NCBI GenBank assembly: GCA_911728455.2
Contig: OU452219.1
Coordinates: 14,412,397 to 14,476,396, forward strand
Source of the DNA: Marthasterias glacialis
Taxonomy: Eukaryota > Echinodermata > Asteroidea > Forcipulatida > Asteriidae
Length of the DNA: 64,000 nucleotides
Reading direction: 5' to 3'
A program made the position numbers and the translations under genes. The notes beneath the pieces are model-generated. The model worked only from the letters and a program-made list of their open reading frames with translations, did no database searches and was not told the DNA's origin. Every line of letters starts with the position of its first letter. The first letter of the stretch is position 1. This document shows, in pieces, positions 12,809 to 25,559 of this stretch.

Positions 12809-12908
12809 GTTCCTGGAAGTCACCTGCGGTATGATAAAAAAGTACCGGGTAGGCCATGGATTATCAGAAATTGAAATGGAGCCCATTGGAACAGGCGTTA
12901 CTGTATAA
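12809..12908 (+). CDS. candidate terminal exon, cytoplasmic tail with PDZ-ligand-like end
   Basis: The acceptor is tttgttatctttttag (AG at 12807-12808). The exon enters in phase 2 and reads 32 codons to TAA at 12906-12908. The peptide begins FLEVTCGMIKKYRVGHG and ends EIEMEPIGTGVTV. The last three residues (T-V at -2 and 0) fit a class I PDZ-binding motif (S/T-X-hydrophobic), common at C-termini of membrane proteins. No upstream exon was identified, and the sequence matches no family known to me. The stop is followed by AAGGTACATG, so an alternative donor just after the stop cannot be excluded. Confidence 0.38.
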
Positions 12909-13100
12909 GGTACATGTACGTCACTGTACAGTAGGTTTTTTTTACCGTTTACGTATCTAGGTCTAACTTCTAACTTTATTAAGTTGTATTTTCTTTTTTC
13001 CTTTTTTCTCTGGTTACTGGCTTGCCCAGATTTATTGACTTTATCATGTTATCATGCGGTTTTATTAATGTTTCTGCTATTTTGCCTATTTCTGTGTTAA

Positions 13101-13420
13101 AGGGTAACTATACAACATTGGTAAGATGTTCACAGATTTGCATATATCTTGCATTGTATAAAGATGGTCATGATGGAAAACACCCTTTCGAATATTGTTT
13201 TCTTGAAATGCTATAGTTTTTGAGAAATTGGTAAAATATTGTTTTGATCTCGCGAGTCCAAAATCTGTGAAATTATTTAAGGTTTTTAAAACTATTTTCT
13301 CGTGACGCCGATGACCGATTACATAAGCTTGAACTTTCACATGTTTGTTATTTAGTGTTGGGTTGGGTCAAAGAGCAGATACTGGTCTTTGCCAGTGACC
13401 AATGGTGACCGTGCGCAGTG
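13101..13420 (+). mobile_element. CATTGGTAA-family TTAA MITE, copy 1
   Basis: TTAA at 13097-13100 is followed by AGGGTAACTATACAACATTG. The element ends near CCAATGGTGACCGTGCGC. The interior (CACAGATTTGCATATA; TGGTCATGATGGAAAAC; CGGATACTGGTCTTTG-like) is shared with the copies at 21787, 41793 and 45812. TTAA targets suggest a piggyBac- or Kolobok-type source. Confidence 0.65.
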
Positions 13421-13465
13421 ATTTACTTTGGAAAAACAACGCTTTACTGAATTGTCTCCCAAGGA

Positions 13466-13515
13466 TAAATAAGAAGTAAATAAATACATAAATAACAAAT
13501 AAATAAATAAATAAA
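13466..13515 (+). repeat. (AAAT)n microsatellite
   Basis: AAATAAATACATAAATAAC followed by AAATAAATAAATAAAAT. Confidence 0.75.
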
Positions 13516-16500
13516 ATCGGGTGACCTGATTTGTCATCACATACAGCATGCAAATTACAGAATGTGTCCTAAAACTGTCTCATGTCAAAAAACCACAGAA
13601 CTCAAAACATTGGACAGCACACTTGGCAAATCATCACACGGTAAACCCGTAATGATATCTTTTAAAGAAAGACATCTGAAAGCTGTAAATGCACGCTATG
13701 CCGTCTGGGTTTCTCCACAAACGGATATAATGCAGATAAAGGTCGGGTTTGTGTGGGACCAATGTCAAATAATGTCATAATACGTTTGTCTCTGTCCAAC
13801 AATCGTAGGCCTATAGGGGAATGATCCTAATTATTGACATAAAGCATCTAGAAATAGAAACAAGGATCTAGAAATAAGATCATAAACTAAACTCTAAACC
13901 TAAATCGAATGCAGACCAAATTACACAAATTAGACAAACTCTAGGGGCTAGACTTAAATTCAATGCTTGTGGACATCGATTTACAATCTGTAAAGCAGGC
14001 AATACGGGAACGTAATTATTACAAATCTAATAAACAACTTCATCACAGTTGTTGATTGTATATCCTTCAAAACCTAATCAACTGAGAACATTAAAAAAAA
14101 AAAAAAAAAAAAGTTTTTTGTTGTCTTGAAAGAAATGTTATAGACTTGGGAGACATTTCTTAAAATACACGTCAGTGTCAACATTACACCAATCCCGTAC
14201 AGAATGGCCTCACGCAAGCGACCCTATGTGGGACCCATAGGAGAGACACATCCAACTGAAGGTCATTACGTGAGGTCCCGACAAACTATGTTTTGCCTCA
14301 AATAATATTAAAACAGTCAACAATAACAACACCACTGTCATGTGCAAATATTGCCCATGCACGTGCGTGGATCAGTCTAACTGTAGTTGTGTGTACAGCG
14401 ATACATAAATCATTGAATGGCTGCAATTTAAACTGAACTGTACCTTTTTGCTTTCATTAGTATACAAACAGATGAATTAGATGAATGTTGAGGATGCCAC
14501 TCTTTCCGACGAATGAAATTGAGATAAATTTTAAATTGTCAGTTAAGTCCATTTTGGGAATTCGGTGAGAACTAAAATAGTTTCTTTTAAATAATAGAGG
14601 ATTTAAGCAAAATAATTTGTGTGAAAAAATGAAAACGGCCCAGCAAGCATTAATATTGTAAAATTATAAACTACAAATCAAAAGACAATTTCATGAACCG
14701 TGAAGAAGCTGATGATGTTGGTTTCTTATAGCTTCAGCCTGGATATGGTGAATTGATACAGACACAAAACAGTTGTTAAATAACAATAATGATAAGAATG
14801 GCATGAATTAAGAATCAACAACAATTCCATGACTGAACCTTTCAAAAAAAAAAAGCTGATCGAACTTGACATACAACAGCATGCTATTTATACAGCATCA
14901 ATCTCAATGTTTAAAGTTGTCTTCATCTTACTGAAATTATTTTGAAAGAGAGTGAGAGAGAGAGCGAGATCTAAGCAGTGATCTACCATCATACAGACAC
15001 AGTACATCAACCACAAGGCTATCTAGAAACACACTGATAAGAAGGGAAGATTTCTCCTCCATCAGAAGAAAGTATGAGGTCAAGGAGTCCGCGCTCTCAA
15101 GCAGCCATCCAAAGATCTCTTCCCCTGCTCATCGCAAAGCTCACCCTCCCCAGAGAAGCCATTTCGATCTCTTTGATTGACCTAATCTACGGGCAGAGGA
15201 TCGTGCCCCTAGCATCGCGGGATACAAAATACCCATTCCCCAGCGGCCACCACTGATAACTGAATTCACATCACGAAACAGCGAACCCCAACTAATACAC
15301 GGTGTTCATCAGCAACCTTTTCCCCCCTCTCCCTGTATACAAGATGGTTGCAATTTCACGCTACATCTTGTTTTCTGTTTTCTTTGCATCCGAATTATGC
15401 CGTATCTCTTGATCTCTGAGGAAGATGAAGATGCTCCGAGCGTTTTGTGTAGCCATGCGCGGATGAAATACCGCTGAAAATATCACAGTCTGACACCCGC
15501 GTCCGTGATATAATATTAATAGTCCTAAAAATCAACCCAAAGCTATAGCATACATTTCCATTCTCTAAAGGCGAAATGACTTGTTCTCTTTTTACCGATA
15601 TCCATCGGGTTCAGTTCTAACAATCAACATGCTGCCTTTAATACTAACACTTCAATACTATCAACCAACAATTAGGCAGTCAAAAAACAGAAAACGAAAC
15701 TAACCATGGGGTTTCTACGAACCATACGAACTTGTTATTATATATAGTAAAGAAACATCCCGTGCATCCATTTCCACTGTACGTATGTTTAACTTCTCAC
15801 CCATATACCAATGACATTTAACCGGTGATAGCTAACTTTAAAGTTGTTTTGTAATAAAGAAAAAATGACGTGTACGAAAATGAATTATCTGACGATTATG
15901 ACACTCGAGTGTCTCATCTGTTCGCCAGAAACTCCTGTCAAGATCACCGACTTAGTCTTTCCCCGGAATCACAGTATCCCATGATCCGTCCTGGAACCAA
16001 ATTAATTTGTCTCCAGAAGAAATGTGTTAAGCCGGTGCGTATGGAACATCCATAACCCCGAAGGACTACGGGCTTAAGACAGAAATATCGAAGGATAAAG
16101 GAGACTCTACTAGATGAGAGCTCCCGTCTACATTCGGTGAACAATCCCCGACAGATGCTGCCTCAATGTACGAGCATTAATTCCGTCTAGGCATGGTCTA
16201 GGCGAGCCGAGGATAACATGGTGTTTTTATCATTAAGGGCATTCTATATAGTCTGGTATCTTCAGATGTCGCGTTGATTATGAACAATTATTATGAGGGA
16301 GTAAATTCATCATGGCCGCATGCCATGTGTAATTTCGAACATGCTGCGTCTCCGAGCCATGTTTTCGAGAATTGTTTTTTTTTCAAGGGAACATAGGTCT
16401 TTAGTTCTGCTGATGTTTACATGTACAACCGCGAGTTGGAGTCAGGGTGAAGGCCCGAGGTTACGTATGGCGTTGTGACTTTTATTAATTATCCTCAAAA

Positions 16501-16543
16501 ATGTATCAAGCACATAAGGCCTATACGAACGAAGCAACAAACG

Positions 16544-17100
16544 ATATAATAAAACTCCCAGGTCCGAATTGACCCGGATGGCCGGATCTTGGGTCCCAGA
16601 GGGCCTGATCCATATCTGGGTCAGTTTGACCCGGGGTCCGTTTTAAAGTGGCCCAGACTCCAAATCAACTACCCAGATTTTAACCAAAGTACGGGTCACA
16701 TTGACACAGGTTCCAGGTCGTTGTGAGCCCGGAAGATGGTCTTTCTTCCAGGCACACAAAGTTGTTTTTCCAGTAACAGAAAGTCGTAAGCAATAAAATG
16801 GCTCCTGGCAAAAAAAAAAAAAAAAAAAAAAAAAAACATGGCATGACTTGTAAGTTTTAGTTGCTAAATCTTGCTCCCAAAGACATGTTTTCCGCATTCC
16901 CATGCAGAATTAAACCTTTATACAATGACTCATGAATGGCAGAAAACCGATCAAACCTTTACACTCAGTTTCCTTGAAACACAATTTTGCACATTAATAG
17001 CAAACGGTAAAACTTTCGTTACGTCCTTCTTCCGGGCACACGACGAGGTAAGAGTTCCCAGAATCCGCGTCAATTTTGACCCGGTAGTTTTGAGAGTGTA
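16544..17100. mobile_element. TACACTCT-TIR MITE carrying a nested insertion
   Basis: The right end reads GACCCGGTAGTTTTGAGAG then TGTA; the left end reads TAAAACTCCCAGGTCC, then AATTGACCCGGAT. It is the same family as the hairpin at 48547-48670 (GGGTCAATTTGACCCGG motifs). It is interrupted by the CGTCG MITE at 16719-17045. Confidence 0.6.
16719..17045. mobile_element. CGTCG-TIR MITE, copy 2, nested
   Basis: The left end is CGTTGTGAGCCCGG and the right end CCGGGCACACGACG. The 4-bp target duplication is AGGT. The interior shares long blocks with copy 1 (for example TTTTCCGCATTCCCATGCA against TTTTCCCATTCCCATGCA). It contains a 27-base poly-A run and is inserted inside the element 16544-17100. 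Confidence 0.75.
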
Positions 17101-19670
17101 CCGTACCGGTACCAGTAGTATTTAAATATATATATAACGATAATAATTAATTTTTTTTTTAAATCACGTGATGTAAAAATTGTCAATTTGCCATAGCATA
17201 CTTTGATGACGTTTGTGAGTTTAATGATGCGTGTACATCATCACATTTAGATATGTCTACCATAAAGGTCTTTGAATCATCCTGTTTTTTCTTTTAGCAC
17301 GTTTACATTATTTCTTTCCATGTTTCCAATCAAAATAAGACATAGTTTCACGATGATACATGCAACTTCAAGGCGGCAATCTCTCTAACGACAAGTGGGC
17401 CTGTCATGCCTATAATCGCACTCTTTCAGAACACGATTCATTTCCATCCATTCAGAGTACTGCACCGCTATACGGTTAGGTTTTGTAAATAGCGTTTAGC
17501 CTATTGCACTAAATCCCTAACGTGTGTATGTAGGTCCGCAATAATCCGTTGACCTGGGTCTAACCAGATTTCACCAAAAAGGGCAGAAAGGGTTGAAGTT
17601 GTATGCCTTATCAATTAGCGCTATACGGGCCCCCTCACAAGCTTTCAGGTGCAACGTCAAGGCCAAGAAGTCATTAAAAAAGATAACTGAAAAGCCATCT
17701 GAACATGAATGTGAGTGTTGTGGGCCTGGCGTCACAATGGCACAAAAGTGATGACCATGCTACCATCAATGCGATGGGAATCAAAGCTTATACCCACACG
17801 GTGGCATGCCTGACGATTCTCAACTGTATGAATGTTATAAGTCGACATTTACTCAACGCATTCTGTAAAGTGCCTATGGAGTTTATACTTGTTTTCCCTC
17901 GGTGCACACCGGGATAACATTCCTCAGACAGCGCACCACTGGGAGGCTTCTTCGCACTTGAAAACTGACAGGCGGCACGTGGCAATGTTATGCATCGTTT
18001 TAGGCACAGGGTTGACCATCTCACCCGCCGAGTCCCCGGCCGGCCGCAGTTCACTTATAATGGACTGCTGGTGGATGCTGAGCCCATGTCTTGTTACTCA
18101 ACACTGGTCAAAGTTTGTGATCAAATTGCTTGGTGTTTCATAAATGTTCTTTCACTCAACAAACACTATATGGCCTATATTTTTCCGCTTGACACTGTAT
18201 CTGACTTCAGCAAACTTCAGCTCTTTTAGTTTGTATTTTCTTCCCAGGCATCCGTTCATTATTCTGTCTATTGGTGCTTACGAAAAAGGTTTCTTGGTAT
18301 GAGGTAGATTTACGGCTATTTTTATGACTGAAAAGTGGAATGTACCGCTGAAAAAGGTTAAAATCTGATAATTTTTTTTAGCCTCCGTGTATCCGTGCCT
18401 AAAATTCCAATATGGATTCAACATGGTGACAATTACTTTTACGCATTTTGTTCTCGCCATGAACTGATGGCGTTCCCGCCCTTTTTTGTGAAAAGAAAAA
18501 TGTTGGCAGTGTGGACTGAGCGGAGCAGACGCCATAAAACATTTCAGGCTTCACAGATCGCATCGATCAAACGGTCGTTGATTAATTGGATCAAAGTGCT
18601 GCATAACTGTGCAGCTTCAAAATTGATCTAAACTGGAGCTGGAGACCAATCTGCGATCTGTGATCTGACCGGTATAGACTTAGTACACTAATATTGACAC
18701 AGGGCTTCTCGCTTTTTCTCAAGCACCGTTATCCGTATATCTAAGTGCAAAAACATCAAGGCACTTCCTCCCTATACCGGATGGGGTTTAAACGGGCTGC
18801 AAATGAATTTCTTTATACAAAAGAAGAAAGGGCACCTTTTACAAGACGAATGGGTTGAGGTACAGCAGGTGACGTTACAGTTGCGGGAGTTTACTTAACC
18901 GAAATGAAATTCAATTCACTGTGACATCAACATCAAACTGTTTTATGTACTCCTGTTAGTTTACCCAAAATGATTCCTAAGAGAAGAGGCCCCTATACTG
19001 TAGGCACATGGCCCAAAGGGCCATTTATTGACGAGGGTACACACGATCACAATATTTTGGGTTAAACTGGCGTTATCACTGAACTGAAAATTAAACCCAA
19101 ATGGGATACCCCATTCTGATACCATAAACTGAGATCTTAATCTTCGGAATGGGATTTGGATCACTGGTCTTCAACCAATAAAAAAAATAAAACTGAAGCC
19201 AGAAATCCACCATCATGTAAATCCTCGCTGCAGTATTATATTTATGCTTGAGTCTGATTCTTTGCCGAACAGGTATCCGGGGAAAAAAATCAAATGTTAG
19301 AGAAATCGATGACATGGCAGCAGGCAATACAAGCACGCAATCATGCAACCGCGGAAGATTTGCACAAGGGCCCGAACCGACGTGAATTAATAATGTGCTG
19401 GCATCCGCATTTACCACGCTGGGCAAAACATAATCCAATTGAAGCGGCTTAGAGGAAAGACTATCGCCTCACGAATCGGGGGAATTTTTGCTCTAAGAAT
19501 GTATCCCTCTGATTTGACGTTATTAATACAGATGCTTGGACACGGGGTTTGTTAATGAGATCCCTGGGCTTGGTTCTTGTTCTTAGAAATGTACAGATAA
19601 GTTCCTTGTATCGAAGAAAATGATATAGTCTTTTTTACACAGATACTTTTTCAGAATGGAACACGTGGTG
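17101..19670. other. no recognised feature
   Basis: Only short open frames in several registers; no TIR, SINE box or good splice pair was seen. Confidence 0.5.
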
Positions 19671-19678
19671 AATATAAA

Positions 19679-19859
19679 ATGAAGAAAAACATTAAAACAA
19701 ACAAAAAACAAAAAACAACGACAAACAAACAACCCAACAAACAACACAACAAACAAACAAACAAACAAACAAACAAACAGCCCGACAAACAAACAAACAA
19801 CCCATTAAACAAACAAACAAACAAACAAACCAAAAAACAAACAAACAAACAAACAAAAT
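19679..19859 (+). repeat. (AAAC)n microsatellite
   Basis: About 180 bp of AAAC/ACAA units with a few interruptions (CCCGAC, CCATTAA). It explains the open frames in all three minus and one plus registers. Confidence 0.9.
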
Positions 19860-21786
19860 ACGCACCTTAAAAAGGGGCTTGAAGATTTTAAGTAAAACGC
19901 TGGTTTGACAGATTGCCGTTTTATGTCGCCAGCTCAAATAAAGAGAAGCAGAAAATTATGTTTGCATAATTTGTGTTGTCCACAAGGCAACATGGAGTGT
20001 CTGCTCCAGCAAAGTACTGGCAATAATTCTCAAAATGTTGGTTCCTTTTTTATTTCTCAAGGCTTTAAATCCATTCATACATATCCAGCTATAATTTAAT
20101 CATATGCTTCATTGTTTTTAAAAGCTTATAATTTCAATGTTTATGTCGACACGAGGGTCAGGTTCGCTGCTGTTTGTTGTTTATCACCTAGTTAACGAGA
20201 GGGAATTCTGGAGGAATGCAAAAAGTATCTGATGTGCACACAAAACAGTCGTCATTACTAATAAATTCAATTTCACACGCACAATGAAAATGCATGACAT
20301 TGGAACATATAAAAGCATACATGCCTATATTTAAGATCTTCGACTAAATAACATGATCAGTTTGTTGTAAACAATACTGTGAGATCTTCAAGTTTGGAAT
20401 GTATTTTTCATCCTTGAGAACCGAAGGCATTTTGGTTTGGGGCACAAAATCTCTAACAAAACAAACCCTTCTCCCTTTTTCCTTTTGTCACTATCGAAAA
20501 CAAGAGGATGGGAATTATTTTTTTCCCCATTCAAAAGAAACAACGCTGTACTTCCCCTTTCAAACCAGGATAGGTACACAAAAATAACATCTCAATTGAA
20601 CAATATTTCAATCACGTGCATTCTAAAGCACAGTCATCAATTTGTCAGGAAATTGGGAAGGAATGGGAAGAGAAAAAAAGACTCGAGGTCTGGGAAAAAG
20701 TGCAAGAACTCAATAAGCTTCGAGGATCAATACTGGAGCATTGTTATTGCCAATCATAAATGTCAGTCATTGTCACAACTTGGATCGCTCATATATGAAA
20801 GACGGTGATTGGCAGGAACAGCTCTGAAATTTACATGGAATTATTTGAGCAAGGGTTCGTTGCGACTTAAACCGCGACTTAATTTAATTTTCAAATGCTC
20901 AGTTGCAAGTTTTTATTTACCGTTTAGACACCATAATAGTTTACAAGAGGTGTCCCAAGCACTGCCTGAACACTTATAAACACATTATACGAAAGGGCAA
21001 AGCTTCAGGGAATACTGAGCGCCAAATTGTATTTGAAACACAGAAAGGGTTTTGTTGTCTTACATTATTCGATGGAGGGAAGGTTTGATAGTTTTGATTC
21101 GGAGTTTTGGTCGTGCGTTGTTTTCGTTTTCTTTATATTTTTAAATATGGAAGTTTGTTTGTTTGTTTGTGTGTTTTTTTTTTAATAAAAACTGTTTTGG
21201 TGACCGTCACGTCAGTTTATGGTTTTACGCACATCCGGCAGTACCTTATAAAGATGCACGCAGCAGCCATCTTGGTTATGGTTCCATGTGTCCAATGACT
21301 GCAATGACGTCGACGACAATCGAAACAAAAAAAAGGGGCCAGACTGTTCCATTATGCAATCTAGATTACGTCATAAAACAGTTTTATAAGGTACAAAAGC
21401 GGCGTGACATAAGAGGTCTGTGTGGGTTGAAAATAGATTATTCTTACAAAACCATGCGGTTTTCAAATATGATAGAAATCCATGTGTCCAATTTCCCCTC
21501 CTCTATACTCAGCACGAAGGTATCCAGTGTCACTTTTTTACCTGCGTCAGTCTGAACATAACAAAAGTGTCTTGGCGGTACAATCGAGCAAAGTTGTGGC
21601 TGTTTTTTGTTGCAATTATCACTGGGTGATATTGTTCCTGTTTATGAGGCCACTAGCGGGGGAGTTAACTTATACAATACCGGTACATTCGTCGCACATT
21701 TACACGTCACATATATTTGAACACAGTTGCGTAATTTTTGTCAAGGGTAAATTTTGACAATTTGCTGAATAACTGAACAACTCGTC

Positions 21787-22127
21787 CCTTACACAAAACT
21801 ATATTCCTGTACATAACATCGGCAAGATTAAAAAATAAAACTGGTCGCATATTTACACATATTATCTTGCATGCCATAATGGATGGTCATTGGGGAAAAC
21901 TCATAATGAAATGATATGTACTCGAAATGGTATACTTTTTGAGAAACGAGTGAAACAGTCCGAAATCTGTTGTTTGGAAACACTGATGGGGTTTTCACTT
22001 TTTTTTCTCGCGATTCAGATGATCGGTTGAGCCTAAATGTACACAGGTTTGCTGTTTCATTTATATGTTGGGTCACCCAAAGTACGGATACTGGTCTTTG
22101 ACAATTACAAATGTTGGCCGCGCGCTC
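21787..22127 (+). mobile_element. CATTGGTAA-family MITE, copy 2 (diverged left end)
   Basis: The right end has GGTCTTTGACAATTACAA, then ATGTTGGCCGCGCGC. The interior TTTTTGAGAAACGAGTGAAA and TTGGGTCACCCAAAGTACGG match the other copies. The left TIR is degraded. Confidence 0.6.
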
Positions 22128-22893
22128 ACAACACCTGGGCGTTATGCGCTGCCGTTTGATCTATCAATTTATTTCCATACTTTCCAATGTATACATCAAA
22201 TTATAAATGAATACAAAACGTTAATAGAAGTACAATACGTTATAGCATTTTGGAACAATACAGGGGGAAAATATGGGGCTGTTCATGGTAAGCCGAGGCT
22301 TGTAAAGAACAGCTTTGAACAGACATTAAGAAAAGCACAAAGACAAACGGACATGGGGAAAACTGGACAGACAACAAAGAGAGGAGATACAGAACAGTCA
22401 AGACAAAGACAGGAGGAAAAATGACAATAAAATTCAATAATATGCAATGTAACAAAGGGAAGGTGACAATCATCAGTCGTCGCAGCGCTAACACACCAAC
22501 GAAGGCGCAAATCCGTCAAAGTTGGCGAACAGGCAATAGTGCTACTACTGCCCACTCGCCACCCCGCCAGATCCGCACCGATCAATAAACGTTGATTAAA
22601 GTAACCCTTAACCCTTAATCTCTGGACTCACTTCTCTAATATCCTCCTTTCACTATATGCCACTTCACACCAACTTGTTTGGACTTAGATAACAACGGGA
22701 TGTCTGACCCAGTGATAACTTTATGAGCAGTTGTTGTTTGGGCTGGTATAGCCCTCAGTCCTACCTAATCCTAAATTTAGGCAAAGAGGGTATAGAAGGA
22801 TTTGGGAGGGTTAGGATTTTTATATAAAAATCGTTCGCAATAATGTCAGTCCTGTACACCGCATGGGCTAGCCATAAACTCATTCTTCTAAGT

Positions 22894-23150
22894 CTAGGTG
22901 ACTGGGTGCTCCCTGCCAAAATTATCGGCCTTGGCCACGCCTAAGTAATGATATATAGACCCCAACCACTCCCGGAGAACAAGCTCAAGGATCTCTGAAT
23001 ACCTCTGATAAAAATTGACCAAACAATGCTTCTGTGAGGAAATGTTGGTTATAATTAGAACGACGCAAGAGTTTCGCTCGGAGATAGCCCCATGTTTCGA
23101 CGTTTCGTGCAGTGTAATCTGCTCGTCTTTGGGAGAAGACGCAGACAATA
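22894..23150 (-). mobile_element. Penelope-like (?) retroelement tail remnant
   Basis: On minus, CAAAGACGAGCAGATTACAC then GCACGAAACGTCGAAAC resembles the GACGAG...GAAACGTCG signature seen downstream of reverse transcriptase in Penelope-like and related elements. The open frame of about 84 codons over it is not a known domain. Assignment is from pattern memory. Confidence 0.3.
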
Positions 23151-23547
23151 TTCAAGTAGGCCCATACTTTTTTACACGTTAGGACATACCTCACCACTGA
23201 ATCTCTTCAGAACCAACAGTGGTGTCTCTCCAAAGCCATTTTCCTTAGCTTTAAATAACAATCTTGGTTTTACTATTTTACTTTATGCTGGTAAATACAG
23301 CCCAAGTCACATAACACGAAAGGTATTCATACCGCACGGAGGTTATGCAATACCTGACTTAACCATTCGAAGGTCTTTATTCACTCTTGTCAATAACTAA
23401 ATGTATAACATAGCCTCAACCTGGACAGGGATAACGTTTGTATAAAACATTGCTATCTTTTGACCTCTTATTTGTTCCCCATGGCCATACATAACGGTAC
23501 ACAAAACACACCAAACTATGAAAACAAGGGTATAGACACAACGGTGT

Positions 23548-23680
23548 GCAGTCATCTCGACTCAAATCCATCTCGACTCCGAACAACCTCGACGCAAAAC
23601 CGACTCGACTCAAGTCAAGTCGACTCAAATCCATCTCGACTCCAAACCGACTCGACTCATCAGCAATACCAACTCGACGC
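23548..23680 (+). repeat. minisatellite TCTCGACTCAAATCCA
   Basis: About eight imperfect units of TCGACTC spaced 10-16 bp (TCTCGACTCAAATCCATC, ACTCGACTCAAGTCAAG). The open frame across it is a repeat by-product. Confidence 0.7.
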
Positions 23681-25092
23681 ATCACCAATAGGTCCAATAC
23701 CAACACACTTTATGATGATTGATATAATGATGGCGTTATCCAATTCAGACACAACACGTTCAGTATGTGGAGAAACACTTCACACCGCGCATACGAAATC
23801 TTAAGGTTGGAGACCATCATGTCCGATTACCTCTAAAACTCCTTGAAATAACTTTGGGAAAAAAAAATTACAAGTAAAAAAAAAACTCCTCTAGGTCTTT
23901 TGTGTTTATTAAACTTTGCAAAATAATTAATTGAGCTTTGACAGATTGACGAATCGTTAACAGACGTGAAGTTTGTTTTCAAAGGTCGCGAATTCCTCTA
24001 CAAACTTCAACAAGCGAGATCCTCAAACTTTTCAGTCAACAAGAAAATGATTTGCTATGTTGTAACTTATTCGGGCAACACTATTAACAGTTAATAAGTT
24101 TAGTTTACCATCACGTCATATTCCGACGGTTGCACTTACGTAAGAGAAACTAAATATTACGTAAATCGTTTTTAGTAGGTTTTACGAGTCCAATCTAATA
24201 TGTAGATTCATTATCATGACGTCACCACCTTCATGACTTCCTGAGTGACGGAAACTATAGTGAACTCGGTCACAAGGAAACACATTCATGGTTAACACGG
24301 GGCGCACAGCCAAAGTTTTTATTTTATTTCATTTAACTCCATGTGAGGAGAATGGAAGAATAAAACACTTCATTGGTAGTCTGATCCCTTTTGTTAATGA
24401 AACGGGAAATCCAAGTGTCTGGTGATATCGAGAATACAGTTTATCTGACAAAATTGCCGCAATGCGGGCCATAATGGGGCCTTTAAATTCTGATTTGACA
24501 TTAAGCCAATTTCGGGGGATGGTGCCCAATCGTTGATGACGATACGAATGACATGCTTTTAAAATGCAGAATGTTAAATTTTATCATTTCAAATAGGCCT
24601 AGGCAAAAGGGAAAAAAGTATACAGATAAATGCAGGAAATTACATTGCTATCCCCCACCCAAAAAAAAAAAAAAAAATCTGACAGGGAAGTCATTGTGTT
24701 TATTTGCCTCCAGTGGATCGCGTGTGGAAAAGAGATCTATAAATATGTAAAATAAATCAATACTATTACTATGAATAGGACTAGCCATACACTCAAAGAC
24801 TAATTTCACGGCCCAAAGTAATGCAACAATGAGAAACATTAATATTCTACACACAGCAACATTTTCACATTAAATTAATGTTGGCTGACTGCCAGCTAGC
24901 TATATTTAAGGGAGGCGTGTAGTACAACCCACGGGAAATACGATCAAGAAAGGGAAAAAAAGGTTCAAAAGTTGAAATTCAGGACTCTATCCTACCCCAC
25001 GTTAAGTGACACTTCTCTGTACTTAAAAATGAAACTGATAAAGGCCGCCCGCAAGCTAGCTGCACACGGTCCAAACTTTCATTTCAACTCAC

Positions 25093-25198
25093 CTGGTTTC
25101 AACTTATTCCCTAAATGGGATAGTCCAGCTGACAAGAAAAATATCACCGTGATGAACAGCACTCTCCGACCCATAAAACGTCCCCGTGTACGCCTCAT
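25093..25198 (-). CDS. candidate first coding exon, signal peptide or signal anchor
   Basis: On the minus strand an ATG at 25198-25196 opens 35 codons plus one base. It ends at a perfect consensus donor (CAG then GTGAGT, GT at 25092-25091). An in-frame TGA lies 12 nt before the ATG, and position -3 is A. The peptide starts with a basic stretch (MRRTRGRFMGRR) followed by a hydrophobic run (VLFITVIFFLSAGL) and a short polar tail (GNKLKP). This is the layout of a signal peptide or of the cytoplasmic tail and membrane anchor of a type II (Golgi-type) protein. The exon ends in phase 1, which matches the start phase of the exon at 9291-9115. A CpG-rich, CRE- and CCAAT-bearing region lies just upstream. 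The product is unidentified: a Golgi transferase-like enzyme is one possibility from architecture only, a secreted protein another. Confidence 0.55.
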
Positions 25199-25559
25199 TA
25201 TTCCTCACTCAAAACAGGTCCAACAAAAAAAAATGGTCAGAAACTGGAACTAGCTCCCAAAATCACAATGCTGGCTGGGGGAATGTTATTGTTTTGGTAA
25301 TTCCCCTTACTTCGTCACCACCAGAGCAAGACGGACCGCCTCCAACGTTTAGTACTATGACACACCACACACCGCTCAGCCAGTTCAAACGTTTGGCAAA
25401 CTGCCCGCTATGGAGATATAAAAAGCAATACTGCGAGTTCCATGGTCTGCGATTACAAAATGCACCATCCAAGTTGTATTATTCCCAGTCACGGAATGAA
25501 CAAGGACTGGATATTAAGAGACTTCGGGGAGGAATCAAATCACGAAATCCAAGTCACAA

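Noticed and set aside
15145-15162. Minus-strand MASLGR followed by GTGAGC, a possible first exon.
   Set aside because: Only 18 coding bases; the GC-rich context is mild and the phase does not fit the exon at 9291.
19583-19937. Long overlapping frames with V-C-L-F repeats.
   Set aside because: Pure by-products of the AAAC microsatellite.
20437-20808. Plus open frame of 123 codons.
   Set aside because: Lysine- and serine-rich because of A-rich DNA; no other support.
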